Source of the DNA: Hyphomicrobiales bacterium
Lineage (GTDB): Bacteria; Pseudomonadota; Alphaproteobacteria; Rhizobiales; Aestuariivirgaceae
NCBI GenBank assembly: GCA_025362535.1
Contig: JANYGE010000249.1
Coordinates: 1 to 9,613 of the forward strand
Direction: 5' to 3'
Length of the DNA stretch: 9,613 nt
The notes beneath the pieces were generated by a model. The model was not told the origin of the DNA and did not search any database. It worked only from the letters and a program-made list of their open reading frames with translations. The first letter of the stretch is position 1. Every line of letters begins with the position of its first letter. This document shows, in pieces, positions 1 to 9,164 of the stretch. A program made the translations under genes and the position numbers.

Positions 1-153
1 ATTCTTATGAATACATCACGCGGTGGCCGTATGATCATCATTCCCGGCGGTGGTGGTGGTTTTAGCCGTGGTGGCGGGTTTTCTGGCGGCGGTGGTGGAT
101 GGTCAGGTGGTGGTGGCAGCTCTGGCGGCGGCGGCGCATCAGGGGGATGGTGA
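1..153 (+). CDS. TPM-domain (YgcG-type) protein, C-terminal Gly-rich tail only (5' truncated by window edge)
   Basis: An open frame enters from the left edge and stops at TGA 151-153. About 50 residues are visible. They begin with a short stretch ending in MIII-P and continue as a tail of Gly runs broken by Phe, Ser and Trp, ending in ASGGW. This tail, after a hydrophobic segment, is typical of TPM-domain (DUF477, YgcG-type) membrane proteins, whose TPM domain lies outside the cytoplasmic membrane. The TPM domain itself is outside the window, so the call rests on the tail and on the next gene, a second TPM protein starting 3 nt after this stop. In many proteobacteria a lemA gene precedes such a TPM pair; that is an inference about sequence not shown. 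Other secreted Gly-rich proteins cannot be excluded. Confidence 0.7.
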   Translation: MLMNTSRGGRMIIIPGGGGGFSRGGGFSGGGGGWSGGGGSSGGGGASGGW

Positions 154-156
154 GAC

Positions 157-795
157 ATGGAAGCTGACCTCTCGCACAGCCAACGTCAACAGGTAACCCT
201 CGCCATCAAAAAGGCTGAGCTTTTGACCAGCGGTGAAATTATTGTTATCGCTGCTCGCCAAAGTGATGATTATCTGCATGTGCCCATTCATATCGCTGCG
301 GGCGTAGCTCTCGCTGTTCCATTTATTATGCCATGGGCTTCACGCTTTTTCACCTGGGCTGTTACGCCACTCTACTGGGTGTTTGTGGTTCAACTTCTAA
401 CATTCATTGTGGTGGCGCTGCTGCTCAGCCTCTCTCCGCTGCGCTATTGGGTAACCCCTAAAAAACTGATGAATAAATGCACTCACCGCAATGCGGCTAC
501 TCAATTTCTCGCGGTTAACGCCCATGGCACGGGCGGCCGCACGGGCGTTTTGGTCTTTGTATCATTGCTTGAGCGCTATTGCGAAATCATCGGTGACACA
601 GCCATTGCTCAAAAAGTGAACCAACAAACGTGGCAAAAAATAATCGACGAAATGTTACCTGCCCTGCGGGATGGCAGGCTCACAGATGCGCTGGTATTGG
701 CGATAGATCGGTGCGGCCATGTTCTGGCTCAGCATTTCCCTCCAGGCAGCGAAAACCCCAATGAATTACCCGATCATTTCATTGTTTTGAATTGA
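157..795 (+). CDS. TPM domain-containing membrane protein (COG3762-like)
   Basis: A 212-residue protein of unknown biochemical role. Residues 8-40 (SxGEIIVIAARQSDDY region) and about 108-205 form a split TPM domain. The second half carries a GVLVFVSLLERYCEII-type core, a conserved GR near 173-174, and a C-terminal HFPP...NELPD motif. Two hydrophobic segments at about 43-60 and 73-94 lie between the halves and should form a membrane hairpin. This layout matches the COG3762 group of predicted membrane proteins usually found beside a Gly-rich TPM protein and LemA. The ATG lies 3 nt after the previous stop, and AGGGGG at 141-146 could serve as ribosome binding site, so the two genes are probably co-transcribed. 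The next gene starts 41 nt downstream. Family placement is solid; function (membrane or envelope stress, or phosphatase as in some plant TPM proteins) is not established. Confidence 0.85.
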   Translation: MEADLSHSQRQQVTLAIKKAELLTSGEIIVIAARQSDDYLHVPIHIAAGVALAVPFIMPWASRFFTWAVTPLYWVFVVQLLTFIVVALLLSLSPLRYWVTPKKLMNKCTHRNAATQFLAVNAHGTGGRTGVLVFVSLLERYCEIIGDTAIAQKVNQQTWQKIIDEMLPALRDGRLTDALVLAIDRCGHVLAQHFPPGSENPNELPDHFIVLN

Positions 796-817
796 TCCGC
801 CACAATCCTGCCAAAGC

Positions 818-823
818 AAGGAG
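818..823 (+). promoter_or_regulatory. Ribosome binding site of the first L,D-transpeptidase
   Basis: AAGGAG lies 13 nt before ATG 837. The nearer ATG at 826 is only 2 nt from it and leads to a four-codon frame ending TGA at 838-840. The site supports translation from 837 rather than from the TTG at 792, which it follows. Confidence 0.5.
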
Positions 824-836
824 TCATGGCATATCC

Positions 837-1370
837 ATGAACAGGCGCGCTTTCACTTTTGGTTTGATGGCTTTGGCAACACCAGCTACTGCCAAAACCA
901 AGCCACGGGCCTATCAAGGTGCAGAAATTGTAGAGTTTGCCACACCGGAAAAACCCGGAACCGTCATTGTCAACACCGAGCAGCGTGTACTCTATCACAT
1001 CATCAGCCCAGATAGTGCCATTCGTTATGGCGTGGCAGTGGGCAAGGAAGGTTTTGATTGGGCTGGCATCGCCCGGGTGGGCCGTAAAGTGGCTTGGCCG
1101 CGCTGGACACCGCCGGCCGAAATGATCAGGCGCAAACCAGAACTGGAAGAGTGGCGCTATGGCATGCCCGGTGGCCCAAAAAATCCATTGGGTGCGCGGG
1201 CACTCTATCTGTTTGATCCAAAAGGCGACACTGGTTTTCGCATTCATGGCACCAATGAACCATCCTCCATTGGTTCTGCCGCATCTTCAGGCTGCATTCG
1301 CATGTTGAACGAAGAGGTATCTGAACTTTATGAGCAGGTCAAATTAGGCACAAAAGTAATCGTCTTGTAA
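837..1370 (+). CDS. L,D-transpeptidase (YkuD family), first of tandem pair
   Basis: A periplasmic YkuD-fold enzyme of 177 residues, expected to form or remodel 3-3 crosslinks in peptidoglycan or to attach proteins to it. The active-site signature is complete: His137 in FRIHGT, then Ser151-Gly152-Cys153-Ile-Arg155 in SSGCIRM, with Cys153 the nucleophile. The N-terminus MNRRAFTFGLMALATPATA is a signal peptide with a Tat-like RRxF pattern, likely cut after ATA at about residue 19. I chose ATG 837 because it places the signal peptide at the start. The frame is open back to a TTG at 792, but that would add 15 residues overlapping the previous stop. AAGGAG at 818-823 is the only good ribosome binding site, although its 13-nt spacing is long. 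Roughly 60 % identical to the next gene over the catalytic region. The physiological substrate cannot be told from sequence. Confidence 0.88.
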   Translation: MNRRAFTFGLMALATPATAKTKPRAYQGAEIVEFATPEKPGTVIVNTEQRVLYHIISPDSAIRYGVAVGKEGFDWAGIARVGRKVAWPRWTPPAEMIRRKPELEEWRYGMPGGPKNPLGARALYLFDPKGDTGFRIHGTNEPSSIGSAASSGCIRMLNEEVSELYEQVKLGTKVIVL

Positions 1371-1427
1371 TTTACGCAGCACTGTGTTTTGTACCGCCTT
1401 TAATTTGAGATTGGCTGGGATCGAATC

Positions 1428-2054
1428 ATGATGTTGCGTCGTAATTTTCTGCGGATGATGGTTGTTGGGTTGGTGGCTAGTCCAACGGTCGCTGAAGCTG
1501 GAATATTTGATCACTCGTCAAAGCCTAGGGTCGTCCCCAAAAAAAGCAGCAAACTTGCGAAGCGTAACATTCTGAAGCCTAAACGCCCGAGTTATGAAGG
1601 CCGCCAAGATGTGGCATTTGCTTCAGCTGAAAAGCCGGGCACGCTGATTATAAAAACCAAAGAACGTGCGCTTTACAGGGTTTTAGGAGATGGCAAAGCC
1701 ACGCGTTATTCGGTGGCGGTCGGCAAAGAGGGTTTTTCCTGGTCTGGAATTGCCAAGGTCGGCATGAAACACGAAAATCCCGTATGGACGCCACCACCTG
1801 AAATGATCTCACGCAAACCTGAATATGCCAAATGGGCGGGTGGCATGCCCGGCGGTCTGCCCATCAATCCATTAGGCCCGCGCGCCCTCTATTTATTCAA
1901 CAAGCAGGGCGATATGGGATTTCGCATTCACGGCACCATTCACCCCGAATCAATCGGAACGGCAGCCTCTTCGGGCTGCATCCGCATGTTGAACAAGGAA
2001 GTGATTGAGCTCTATGATATTACGCGCCTAGGCACCAAAGTGATCGTGATTTAA
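1428..2054 (+). CDS. L,D-transpeptidase (YkuD family), second of tandem pair, Tat signal
   Basis: A 208-residue YkuD-family L,D-transpeptidase, paralogous to the gene 57 nt upstream. The catalytic His168 (FRIHGT) and Cys184 in SSGCIRM are present. The N-terminus MMLRRNFLRMMVVGLVASP has a good twin-arginine motif (RRNFLR), with a likely cut after AEA at about residue 24. A basic, Lys/Arg/Ser/Pro-rich linker of about 30 residues (26-55) follows, which the first copy lacks; it could bind peptidoglycan or membrane electrostatically. The catalytic region (about 56-208) aligns with the first copy with a single one-residue insertion near 144. ATG 1428 follows GGGA (1417-1420) by 7 nt; an immediately following ATG at 1431 is an equally possible start. 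The stop codon interleaves with the stop of the convergent gene. Exact crosslinking role is unknown. Confidence 0.9.
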   Translation: MMLRRNFLRMMVVGLVASPTVAEAGIFDHSSKPRVVPKKSSKLAKRNILKPKRPSYEGRQDVAFASAEKPGTLIIKTKERALYRVLGDGKATRYSVAVGKEGFSWSGIAKVGMKHENPVWTPPPEMISRKPEYAKWAGGMPGGLPINPLGPRALYLFNKQGDMGFRIHGTIHPESIGTAASSGCIRMLNKEVIELYDITRLGTKVIVI

Positions 2055-2419
2055 GGGTGCACATACTTGCCGCGAACCCAGCCAATTTTATAAATGCCTG
2101 ATCCATTTGGCACTTCATGCCAAATTTTGCACCACACATAAGGGGCGGCCATTGCGGCATAGCTGGTATAATTGATCGAGAATGAGACATTTGTTGAAAT
2201 GTTTTTGCAGGTGCCAGTGAGGCTCAGCATCGTGCCATTTGTATAAGTGCGTTGGACGGCTGAAGCTGTGGAAGGCCAAGCCCGCGCATTGAGCGGATTT
2301 GACAGGGGTGCCATGATCACCGTGCCGCCGATAAAGGCGCTGGCCGTAGCTGGATCGATTTGAGCCGTAATTGCCATAAGTGCAAAAGCGCTCAGCAGTG
2401 TGGCAGAAAGCTTTTTCAT
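2051..2419 (-). CDS. Small secreted SH3-like (bacterial SH3b) protein
   Basis: A 122-residue minus-strand gene. MKKLSATLLSAFALMAITA followed by an ATASA site gives a Sec signal peptide cut near residue 28. The mature part resembles a bacterial SH3 domain: an opening strand and LNARAWPS (about 43-50, compare the family's LNVRSGPS), then NGTMLSLTG (61-69), and closing IGWVRGKYV (112-120). Cys71 and Cys97 could form a disulfide in the periplasm. SH3b domains commonly bind cell wall or regulate wall enzymes, which suits the neighbouring L,D-transpeptidases, but that link is inference. Start choice: ATG at 2419 has GGAG six bases upstream and begins exactly with the signal peptide; two in-frame ATGs further up (2431 and 2500) lack this support. 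It converges on the second transpeptidase and diverges from sdhC. The domain call is moderate because the repeat is degenerate. Confidence 0.68.
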   Translation of the reverse strand: MKKLSATLLSAFALMAITAQIDPATASAFIGGTVIMAPLSNPLNARAWPSTASAVQRTYTNGTMLSLTGTCKNISTNVSFSINYTSYAAMAAPYVWCKIWHEVPNGSGIYKIGWVRGKYVHP

Positions 2420-2425
2420 TTGGGT

Positions 2426-2429
2426 CTCC
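2426..2429 (-). promoter_or_regulatory. Ribosome binding site fixing the start of the SH3-like gene
   Basis: On the minus strand this reads GGAG, six nt before the ATG whose first base is 2419. It overlaps the alternative upstream ATG (2431), which therefore is unlikely to be the start. Confidence 0.6.
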
Positions 2430-2556
2430 ATTTTCTGAACTGTGATTGACTCTAATCTTGGCAAACTGAACCGACGGTGAACAGCCAGCGTATAAATCAC
2501 ATTCCACCGCCCAGCCCAGTCAAAACGCCATTGCCTGTCACAATCTCGTATTACAT

Positions 2557-2583
2557 TTTACACATTGAATAATTTGCTATGCT
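2557..2583 (+). promoter_or_regulatory. Candidate promoter of the sdh operon
   Basis: Within the 207-nt divergent intergenic region (2420-2626) the sequence TTTACA (2557-2562) lies 15 nt before TATGCT (2578-2583). The latter is preceded by TGC, forming an extended -10 (TGCTATGCT). Transcription would start near 2590, leaving a leader of about 37 nt before sdhC. The spacing is short and the match partial, so this is a prediction only. I saw no convincing promoter for the minus-strand gene and no clear regulator operator in the rest of the region. Confidence 0.35.
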
Positions 2584-2626
2584 GCAGCGCAGAAGCTAGA
2601 AGGTTGAGAGGACTCAAGGCAAAAGC

Positions 2627-3013
2627 ATGATCAAAAATAGACCCCTTTCTCCCCACCTGCTGATTTACCGCCCGATGCTCTCCATGACTATGTCGATCGT
2701 GCACCGCATAACCGGCGTGGCTTTGGCTTTTGGCATGATTTTACTGATCTGGTGGTTTGCCGCCGCTGCAACCTCAGATGAATATTTCAACTTCGTGAAT
2801 GGTGTCTTTGCCCATTGGTTCGGTCGCTTGGTGATGTTTGGCTTCACCTGGGCCTTGCTGCACCACATGCTGGGTGGGCTTCGCCATTTCATTTGGGATA
2901 CGGGCAGGGGCTTTGCCCTCAACAAAGTTGAATGGCTGGTGCGCGCTAATCTTATAGGGTCAATCCTGCTCACAGTGCTTATTTGGATTATTGGCTATGG
3001 GGTGCGGGCGTGA
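2627..3013 (+). CDS. sdhC: Succinate dehydrogenase cytochrome b556 subunit SdhC
   Basis: Membrane anchor subunit of respiratory complex II, 128 residues, which with SdhD binds haem b and ubiquinone. The family opening RPLSPHLLIY (5-14) is present. SIVHRITG (23-30) holds Ser23 and Arg27, equivalent to the quinone-site Ser27 and Arg31 of E. coli SdhC. LLHHMLGGLRHFIWD (77-91) follows, where His80 aligns with the haem ligand His84 of E. coli. Three membrane helices are visible at about 28-49, 65-85 and 106-126. Length is normal for the family. AAGG at 2616-2619 is 7 nt before the ATG. It is the first gene of the probable sdhCDAB-chorismate mutase-acnA operon, and sdhD begins within its stop codon. 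Confidence 0.96.
   Translation: MIKNRPLSPHLLIYRPMLSMTMSIVHRITGVALAFGMILLIWWFAAAATSDEYFNFVNGVFAHWFGRLVMFGFTWALLHHMLGGLRHFIWDTGRGFALNKVEWLVRANLIGSILLTVLIWIIGYGVRA
2999..3002 (+). promoter_or_regulatory. Ribosome binding site favouring the GTG start of sdhD
   Basis: GGGG inside the end of sdhC lies 7 nt before GTG 3010 but 13 nt before ATG 3016, which favours the GTG. A plain G-run is a weak site, so translational coupling to sdhC probably also matters. Confidence 0.35.
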
Positions 3014-3390
3014 GCATGCGAACTGAACTTGGCAAGGTGCGGGGCTTGGGCTCGGCCAAATCTGGCACGGAACATTTCTGGCACCAGCGCATGACTGCCA
3101 TCGCCAATGTGCCCCTCGTAATTTATCTGATTTATTTCATCCTCTCGCATCTTGGTGCACCACGCGCTGCTATTGTCACCTCACTCAAAAATCCACTCTG
3201 CGCTGTCATGCTAGGCTTGGCGATGATTTCGGTTCTCTGGCACATGCGGCTTGGCCTGCAAACTGTTGTTGAAGATTATCTCCACAGCGAAGGCAAGAAA
3301 TTGGCAATGCTGCTGATCATCAATTTTGCAACATTTTTTCTGGGCGCTATTGCCCTCTATGCAATTCTCAAAATGAGCTTTGGATTATAA
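3010..3390 (+). CDS. sdhD: Succinate dehydrogenase hydrophobic anchor subunit SdhD
   Basis: Second membrane anchor of complex II, 126 residues from the GTG start. It contains LGKVRGLGSAKSGTEHFWHQR (7-27), characteristic of alphaproteobacterial SdhD. Three hydrophobic helices follow at about 30-48, 62-86 and 98-120. The segment WHMRLGLQTVVEDY (77-90) aligns with E. coli SdhD around haem ligand His71 (here His78) and the quinone-site Asp82/Tyr83 (here Asp89/Tyr90). I chose GTG 3010 because it overlaps the sdhC stop as GTGA and lies 7 nt after GGGG (2999-3002); related proteins, as I recall, start with a comparable MxMRT. ATG 3016, two codons later, is the alternative. sdhA starts directly after the stop with no gap. 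Confidence 0.93.
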   Translation: MSMRTELGKVRGLGSAKSGTEHFWHQRMTAIANVPLVIYLIYFILSHLGAPRAAIVTSLKNPLCAVMLGLAMISVLWHMRLGLQTVVEDYLHSEGKKLAMLLIINFATFFLGAIALYAILKMSFGL

Positions 3391-5181
3391 ATGACTGCCT
3401 ATCCTATTACCGATCATTCGTTTGATGTCATTGTCGTGGGTGCGGGCGGGTCTGGCTTGCGTGCAGCGCTTGGCGCATCGCAAGCTGGTTTAAAAACCGC
3501 CTGCATCAGCAAAGTGTTCCCCACCCGCTCGCACACTGTGGCTGCGCAAGGTGGCATTGCAGCATCGCTGGCCAATATGGGTGCTGATAGCTGGCAATGG
3601 CACATGTATGACACGGTGAAGGGTGCTGATTGGTTGGGCGACCAAGATGCTATTGAATATCTGGTGCGCAATGCGCCCACTGCGGTTTATGAGCTTGAAC
3701 ATTTTGGCATGCCGTTTTCGCGCACTGAAGAAGGCAAGATTTATCAGCGCCCCTTCGGTGGCCATATGATGAACATGGGAGAAGGCCCACCAGTGCAACG
3801 CACCTGTGCCGCCGCTGATCGCACTGGCCACGCCATGCTGCACACGCTTTATGGCCAATCATTGCGTTACGATACCGCCTTTTTTATTGAATATTTTGCT
3901 CTCGATTTGATCATGGAAAATGGTGCATGCCGGGGCATCATGGCCATGTGCATGGAGGATGGTTCAATTCATCGCTTTCGTGCCCACCAAACTATTCTGG
4001 CGACAGGTGGTTATGGCCGTGCCTACTTCTCAGCAACCTCGGCCCACACCTGCACTGGTGATGGCAATGCAATGGTGCTGCGTGCTGGGCTTCCCTTGCA
4101 GGACATGGAATTCGTGCAATTCCACCCAACAGGTATTTATGGCGCAGGCTGCCTGATCACCGAAGGCGCGCGTGGTGAAGGTGGTTATCTCACCAATTCG
4201 GCTGGTGAACGCTTTATGGAACGTTATGCCCCCTCCGCCAAAGACCTCGCCTCGCGTGATGTGGTGTCGCGTTCGATGACGCTGGAAATTCGTGAGGGTC
4301 GCGGCGTTGGCAAAGAGAAAGATCATATCCACCTCCACCTTGAACACCTTGATCCTGCTGTGCTGCATGAGCGTCTGCCTGGTATTTCTGAGAGTGCGAA
4401 AATTTTCGCAGGCGTGGACGTCACCAAAGAGCCAATCCCTATTCTGCCAACTGTGCATTACAACATGGGCGGCATCCCCACCAATTATCATGGTGAGGCT
4501 TTGGCTGGTGATCCGCGCAATACTGAAAAAACCGTGCCGGGCCTCATGGCTGTTGGTGAAGCCGCTTGCGTCTCCGTGCATGGTGCAAATCGCTTAGGCT
4601 CAAACTCGCTGATTGATCTTGTGGTGTTTGGGCGTGCGGCCGCTCTGCGCTGTGCAGAAAAAATAAAGTCAAACAGCCCGCACGCCGATATTAAATCAGG
4701 CATGGGCGATGAGGCCATTGCAAGGTTGGATCATTTCCGCAATGCCAATGGCAAAACGCCTACAGCGCAGCTCCGTGCCAAAATGCAGCGGACCATGCAA
4801 GATGATGCAGCCGTTTTCCGCACTGGCAAAACATTAGCAACAGGCGTCAAAAAAATCGGCGAAATCTGGAACGCTACAGCAGATATTAAAGTGAGCGACC
4901 GTTCACTGGTGTGGAACAGCGATCTAATCGAAACCCTGGAATATGAAAATCTCATCCTGCAGGCCGCAGTCACTGTTGCAAGCGCCGAAGCCAGAAAAGA
5001 AAGCCGTGGCGCTCACGCCCGTGAAGATTTCCCCAAGCGCGACGATAAAAACTGGATGAAGCATTCATTAAGTTGGGCCGATACCGCCAAGCGCAAAGTA
5101 ACGCTCGGCTCGCGCGCCGTGCATGAGTTCACAATGAGCAAAGACATAGATTACATCAAGCCAAAGGCGCGGGTGTATTAA
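3391..5181 (+). CDS. sdhA: Succinate dehydrogenase flavoprotein subunit SdhA
   Basis: Catalytic subunit of complex II, 596 residues, full length. It oxidises succinate to fumarate and passes electrons to FAD and then to SdhB. The Rossmann FAD motif is [12 protein letters not shown] (15-26). SHTVAAQGG (47-55) carries His48, the covalent FAD attachment site. Active-site residues are in place: His245 in FHPTG, Arg289 in ASRDVVSRS, His356 in HYNMGG and Arg401 in GANRLGSNS, matching E. coli His242, Arg286, His354 and Arg399 in context. The C-terminal domain (about 445-596) ends in a YIKPKARVY segment typical of alphaproteobacteria and mitochondria. ATG 3391 follows the sdhD stop immediately with only a weak GGA or GAG upstream, so translation is probably coupled. 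All key residues are intact. Confidence 0.98.
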   Translation: MTAYPITDHSFDVIVVGAGGSGLRAALGASQAGLKTACISKVFPTRSHTVAAQGGIAASLANMGADSWQWHMYDTVKGADWLGDQDAIEYLVRNAPTAVYELEHFGMPFSRTEEGKIYQRPFGGHMMNMGEGPPVQRTCAAADRTGHAMLHTLYGQSLRYDTAFFIEYFALDLIMENGACRGIMAMCMEDGSIHRFRAHQTILATGGYGRAYFSATSAHTCTGDGNAMVLRAGLPLQDMEFVQFHPTGIYGAGCLITEGARGEGGYLTNSAGERFMERYAPSAKDLASRDVVSRSMTLEIREGRGVGKEKDHIHLHLEHLDPAVLHERLPGISESAKIFAGVDVTKEPIPILPTVHYNMGGIPTNYHGEALAGDPRNTEKTVPGLMAVGEAACVSVHGANRLGSNSLIDLVVFGRAAALRCAEKIKSNSPHADIKSGMGDEAIARLDHFRNANGKTPTAQLRAKMQRTMQDDAAVFRTGKTLATGVKKIGEIWNATADIKVSDRSLVWNSDLIETLEYENLILQAAVTVASAEARKESRGAHAREDFPKRDDKNWMKHSLSWADTAKRKVTLGSRAVHEFTMSKDIDYIKPKARVY

Positions 5182-5190
5182 GGACTAATC

Positions 5191-5967
5191 ATGGTAGCAT
5201 TCGCTCTCCCCCAAAACTCCAAACTCACCCCCGGAAAAATCTGGCCGATTCCTGCGGCCACGAATTTGCGCGAGTTTAAAATCTATCGCTGGAACCCGGA
5301 TGATGGCCAGAATCCGCATGTGGATACTTACACGCTCGACATGGATTCCTGCGGCCCTATGGTTCTCGATGCGCTGATCAAAATTAAAAACGAGCAAGAC
5401 CCAACCCTCACTTTCCGCCGCTCCTGCCGCGAAGGTATTTGTGGCTCATGTGCCATGAATATTGATGGCACCAACACATTGGCCTGCCTCAAAGCCTGCG
5501 ATGACGTGAAGGGGCCGGTAAAAATTTATCCGCTGCCGCATATGGCCGTAGTGAAAGACCTTGTGCCGGATATGACGCATTTTTATGCGCAGCACCGCTC
5601 CATTGAACCATGGCTCAAAACCAGCACACCAACCCCGCAAGCTGAATGGAAACAATCCGAATCTGAGCGCGCGTTGTTGGACGGCCTCTATGAATGCATT
5701 CTCTGCGCCTGCTGCTCCACATCTTGCCCAAGCTACTGGTGGAATGGCGACCGTTACTTAGGCCCTGCCGTATTGTTGCAAGCCTATCGATGGCTGATCG
5801 ACTCACGCGATGAAGCCACGGGCGACCGCCTCGATAATCTCGAAGATCCATTCCGCCTTTATCGCTGCCACACCATTATGAACTGTGCCAAAGCCTGCCC
5901 GAAAGGTTTGAGCCCCGCGAAAGCTATTGCTGAGATTAAGAAAATGATGGTGGAGCGGCGGGTTTGA
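5191..5967 (+). CDS. sdhB: Succinate dehydrogenase iron-sulfur subunit SdhB
   Basis: Electron-transfer subunit of complex II, 258 residues, carrying three Fe-S clusters between SdhA and the quinone site. The [2Fe-2S] ligands are Cys79, Cys84, Cys87 and Cys99 ([10 protein letters not shown]...LAC). The [4Fe-4S] ligands are Cys169, Cys172, Cys175 and Cys236. The [3Fe-4S] ligands are Cys179, Cys226 and Cys232. [13 protein letters not shown] (181-193) contains Trp184, equivalent to quinone-site Trp164 of E. coli. An N-terminal extension of about 20 residues relative to E. coli is usual in alphaproteobacteria. AAGGA (5180-5184), overlapping the sdhA stop, lies 6 nt before ATG 5191. The 3' end is shared with the next gene, whose TTG start overlaps the TGA stop. 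Confidence 0.98.
   Translation: MVAFALPQNSKLTPGKIWPIPAATNLREFKIYRWNPDDGQNPHVDTYTLDMDSCGPMVLDALIKIKNEQDPTLTFRRSCREGICGSCAMNIDGTNTLACLKACDDVKGPVKIYPLPHMAVVKDLVPDMTHFYAQHRSIEPWLKTSTPTPQAEWKQSESERALLDGLYECILCACCSTSCPSYWWNGDRYLGPAVLLQAYRWLIDSRDEATGDRLDNLEDPFRLYRCHTIMNCAKACPKGLSPAKAIAEIKKMMVERRV
5952..5955 (+). promoter_or_regulatory. Ribosome binding site for the TTG-started chorismate mutase
   Basis: GGAG within the last codons of sdhB lies 8 nt before TTG 5964, ideal spacing. It supports the rare TTG start and a 4-nt TTGA overlap with sdhB. Confidence 0.6.
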
Positions 5968-6245
5968 ACCCTCTGGCAAAACTGCGTGACGAGATTGATG
6001 CCGTTGATGCGGAGCTTGTTGCTCTCATTCATAAACGCTTCGAAATTGCTGATCGCGTCATTGAAGTGAAACGCGCCAAGGGTATTGCAGCAGCTTTGCC
6101 AGATCGTATTGAACAAGTGGTGCAAAACGCGTTGCTGAATACCAAGCATACACAAGTTCCACCGCAAACCATCGAAAAACTCTGGCGCACATTAATTGCC
6201 GAAACCATTGCCTATGAAGAAAAGATTTTAAACACCAAACAATAA
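5964..6245 (+). CDS. Chorismate mutase, AroQ class (type II), stand-alone
   Basis: A 93-residue all-helical protein that should convert chorismate to prephenate for phenylalanine and tyrosine synthesis in the cytoplasm. Compared with the E. coli AroQ domain, Arg8 matches Arg11, Arg25 matches Arg28, Lys36 matches Lys39 and Arg48 matches Arg51, all substrate-binding. The E. coli Glu52 position appears to be Ile49, and the Gln88 position is Glu85 (in TIAYEEKIL). The DRIEQV segment after ALP also resembles isochorismate-pyruvate lyase PchB, so side activity of that kind is possible but less likely without siderophore genes nearby. No regulatory domain is fused. TTG 5964 is needed because Arg8 lies near the N-terminus and no other start exists upstream of it. 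The gene overlaps sdhB by 4 nt and precedes acnA by 39 nt. Family call is firm; the exact reaction is inferred. Confidence 0.88.
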   Translation: MNPLAKLRDEIDAVDAELVALIHKRFEIADRVIEVKRAKGIAAALPDRIEQVVQNALLNTKHTQVPPQTIEKLWRTLIAETIAYEEKILNTKQ

Positions 6246-6284
6246 AGCCTATAGCGAACCCAAATTCAGCACACGAGGATTCCC

Positions 6285-9017
<2,733 letters not shown>

Positions 9018-9024
9018 GAGCAAC

Positions 9025-9108
9025 GCCATCCACTTCGACGCCAAGACCATGCCGTTCGATGGCAAGCGCATCTTCTTTGGTGGCTTCAAACCTATTGTAC
9101 AGTTTTGA
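9025..9108 (+). pseudogene. 3' remnant of a DUF1428 (YbaA-like) gene
   Basis: The frame from 9025 reads AIHFDAKTMPFDGKRIFFGG and then FKPIVQF before TGA 9106-9108. The stretch MPFDGKRIFFGGFKPIV (9049-9099) matches the hallmark C-terminus of DUF1428 proteins; E. coli YbaA has SMPFDGKRMIYGGFESI. Normal family members are about 115-120 residues, so only the last quarter is here. Upstream, the same frame runs back into the acnA end and reaches a TGA at 8992-8994, with no start. No other part of the family is present, so this looks like a deletion scar rather than a gene. A 19-codon peptide from ATG 9049 is formally possible but lacks a ribosome binding site. Function of the intact family is unknown. 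Confidence 0.72.
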
Positions 9109-9129
9109 TTACCTTCACCCAACCGTGAT

Positions 9130-9158
9130 TTGTAAGTGTGCGGCCAGGATTCCATATT
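9130..9158 (+). promoter_or_regulatory. Weak candidate promoter for the DUF1223 gene
   Basis: TTGTAA (9130-9135) and CATATT (9153-9158) are separated by 17 nt. If used, transcription would begin at about 9164-9166, at the ATG itself, giving a leaderless message. Each hexamer matches the consensus at only four of six positions, so this is tentative. Confidence 0.22.
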
Positions 9159-9164
9159 GACACC

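Noticed and set aside
46..150. Repetitive GGC/GGT-rich stretch that could be a DNA repeat
   Set aside because: It encodes the Gly-rich tail of a TPM protein in frame and needs no other explanation.
826..840. Mini-ORF ATG GCA TAT CCA TGA overlapping the transpeptidase start as ATGA
   Set aside because: It is only 2 nt after AAGGAG, too close for initiation, and four codons long; probably chance, though translational coupling cannot be excluded.
774..1247. 157-codon minus-strand frame opposite the first transpeptidase
   Set aside because: It overlaps a clear YkuD gene almost entirely and shows no recognisable domain.
2585..2612. AGAAGCTAGAAGG-type sequence near sdhC as a possible iron-regulator (Irr/RirA) box
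   Set aside because: No clear palindrome or match to known box consensus could be made by eye.
4030..4581. 183-codon open frame on the minus strand inside sdhA
   Set aside because: Shadow of the FAD/active-site region of SdhA; the product has no recognisable domain.
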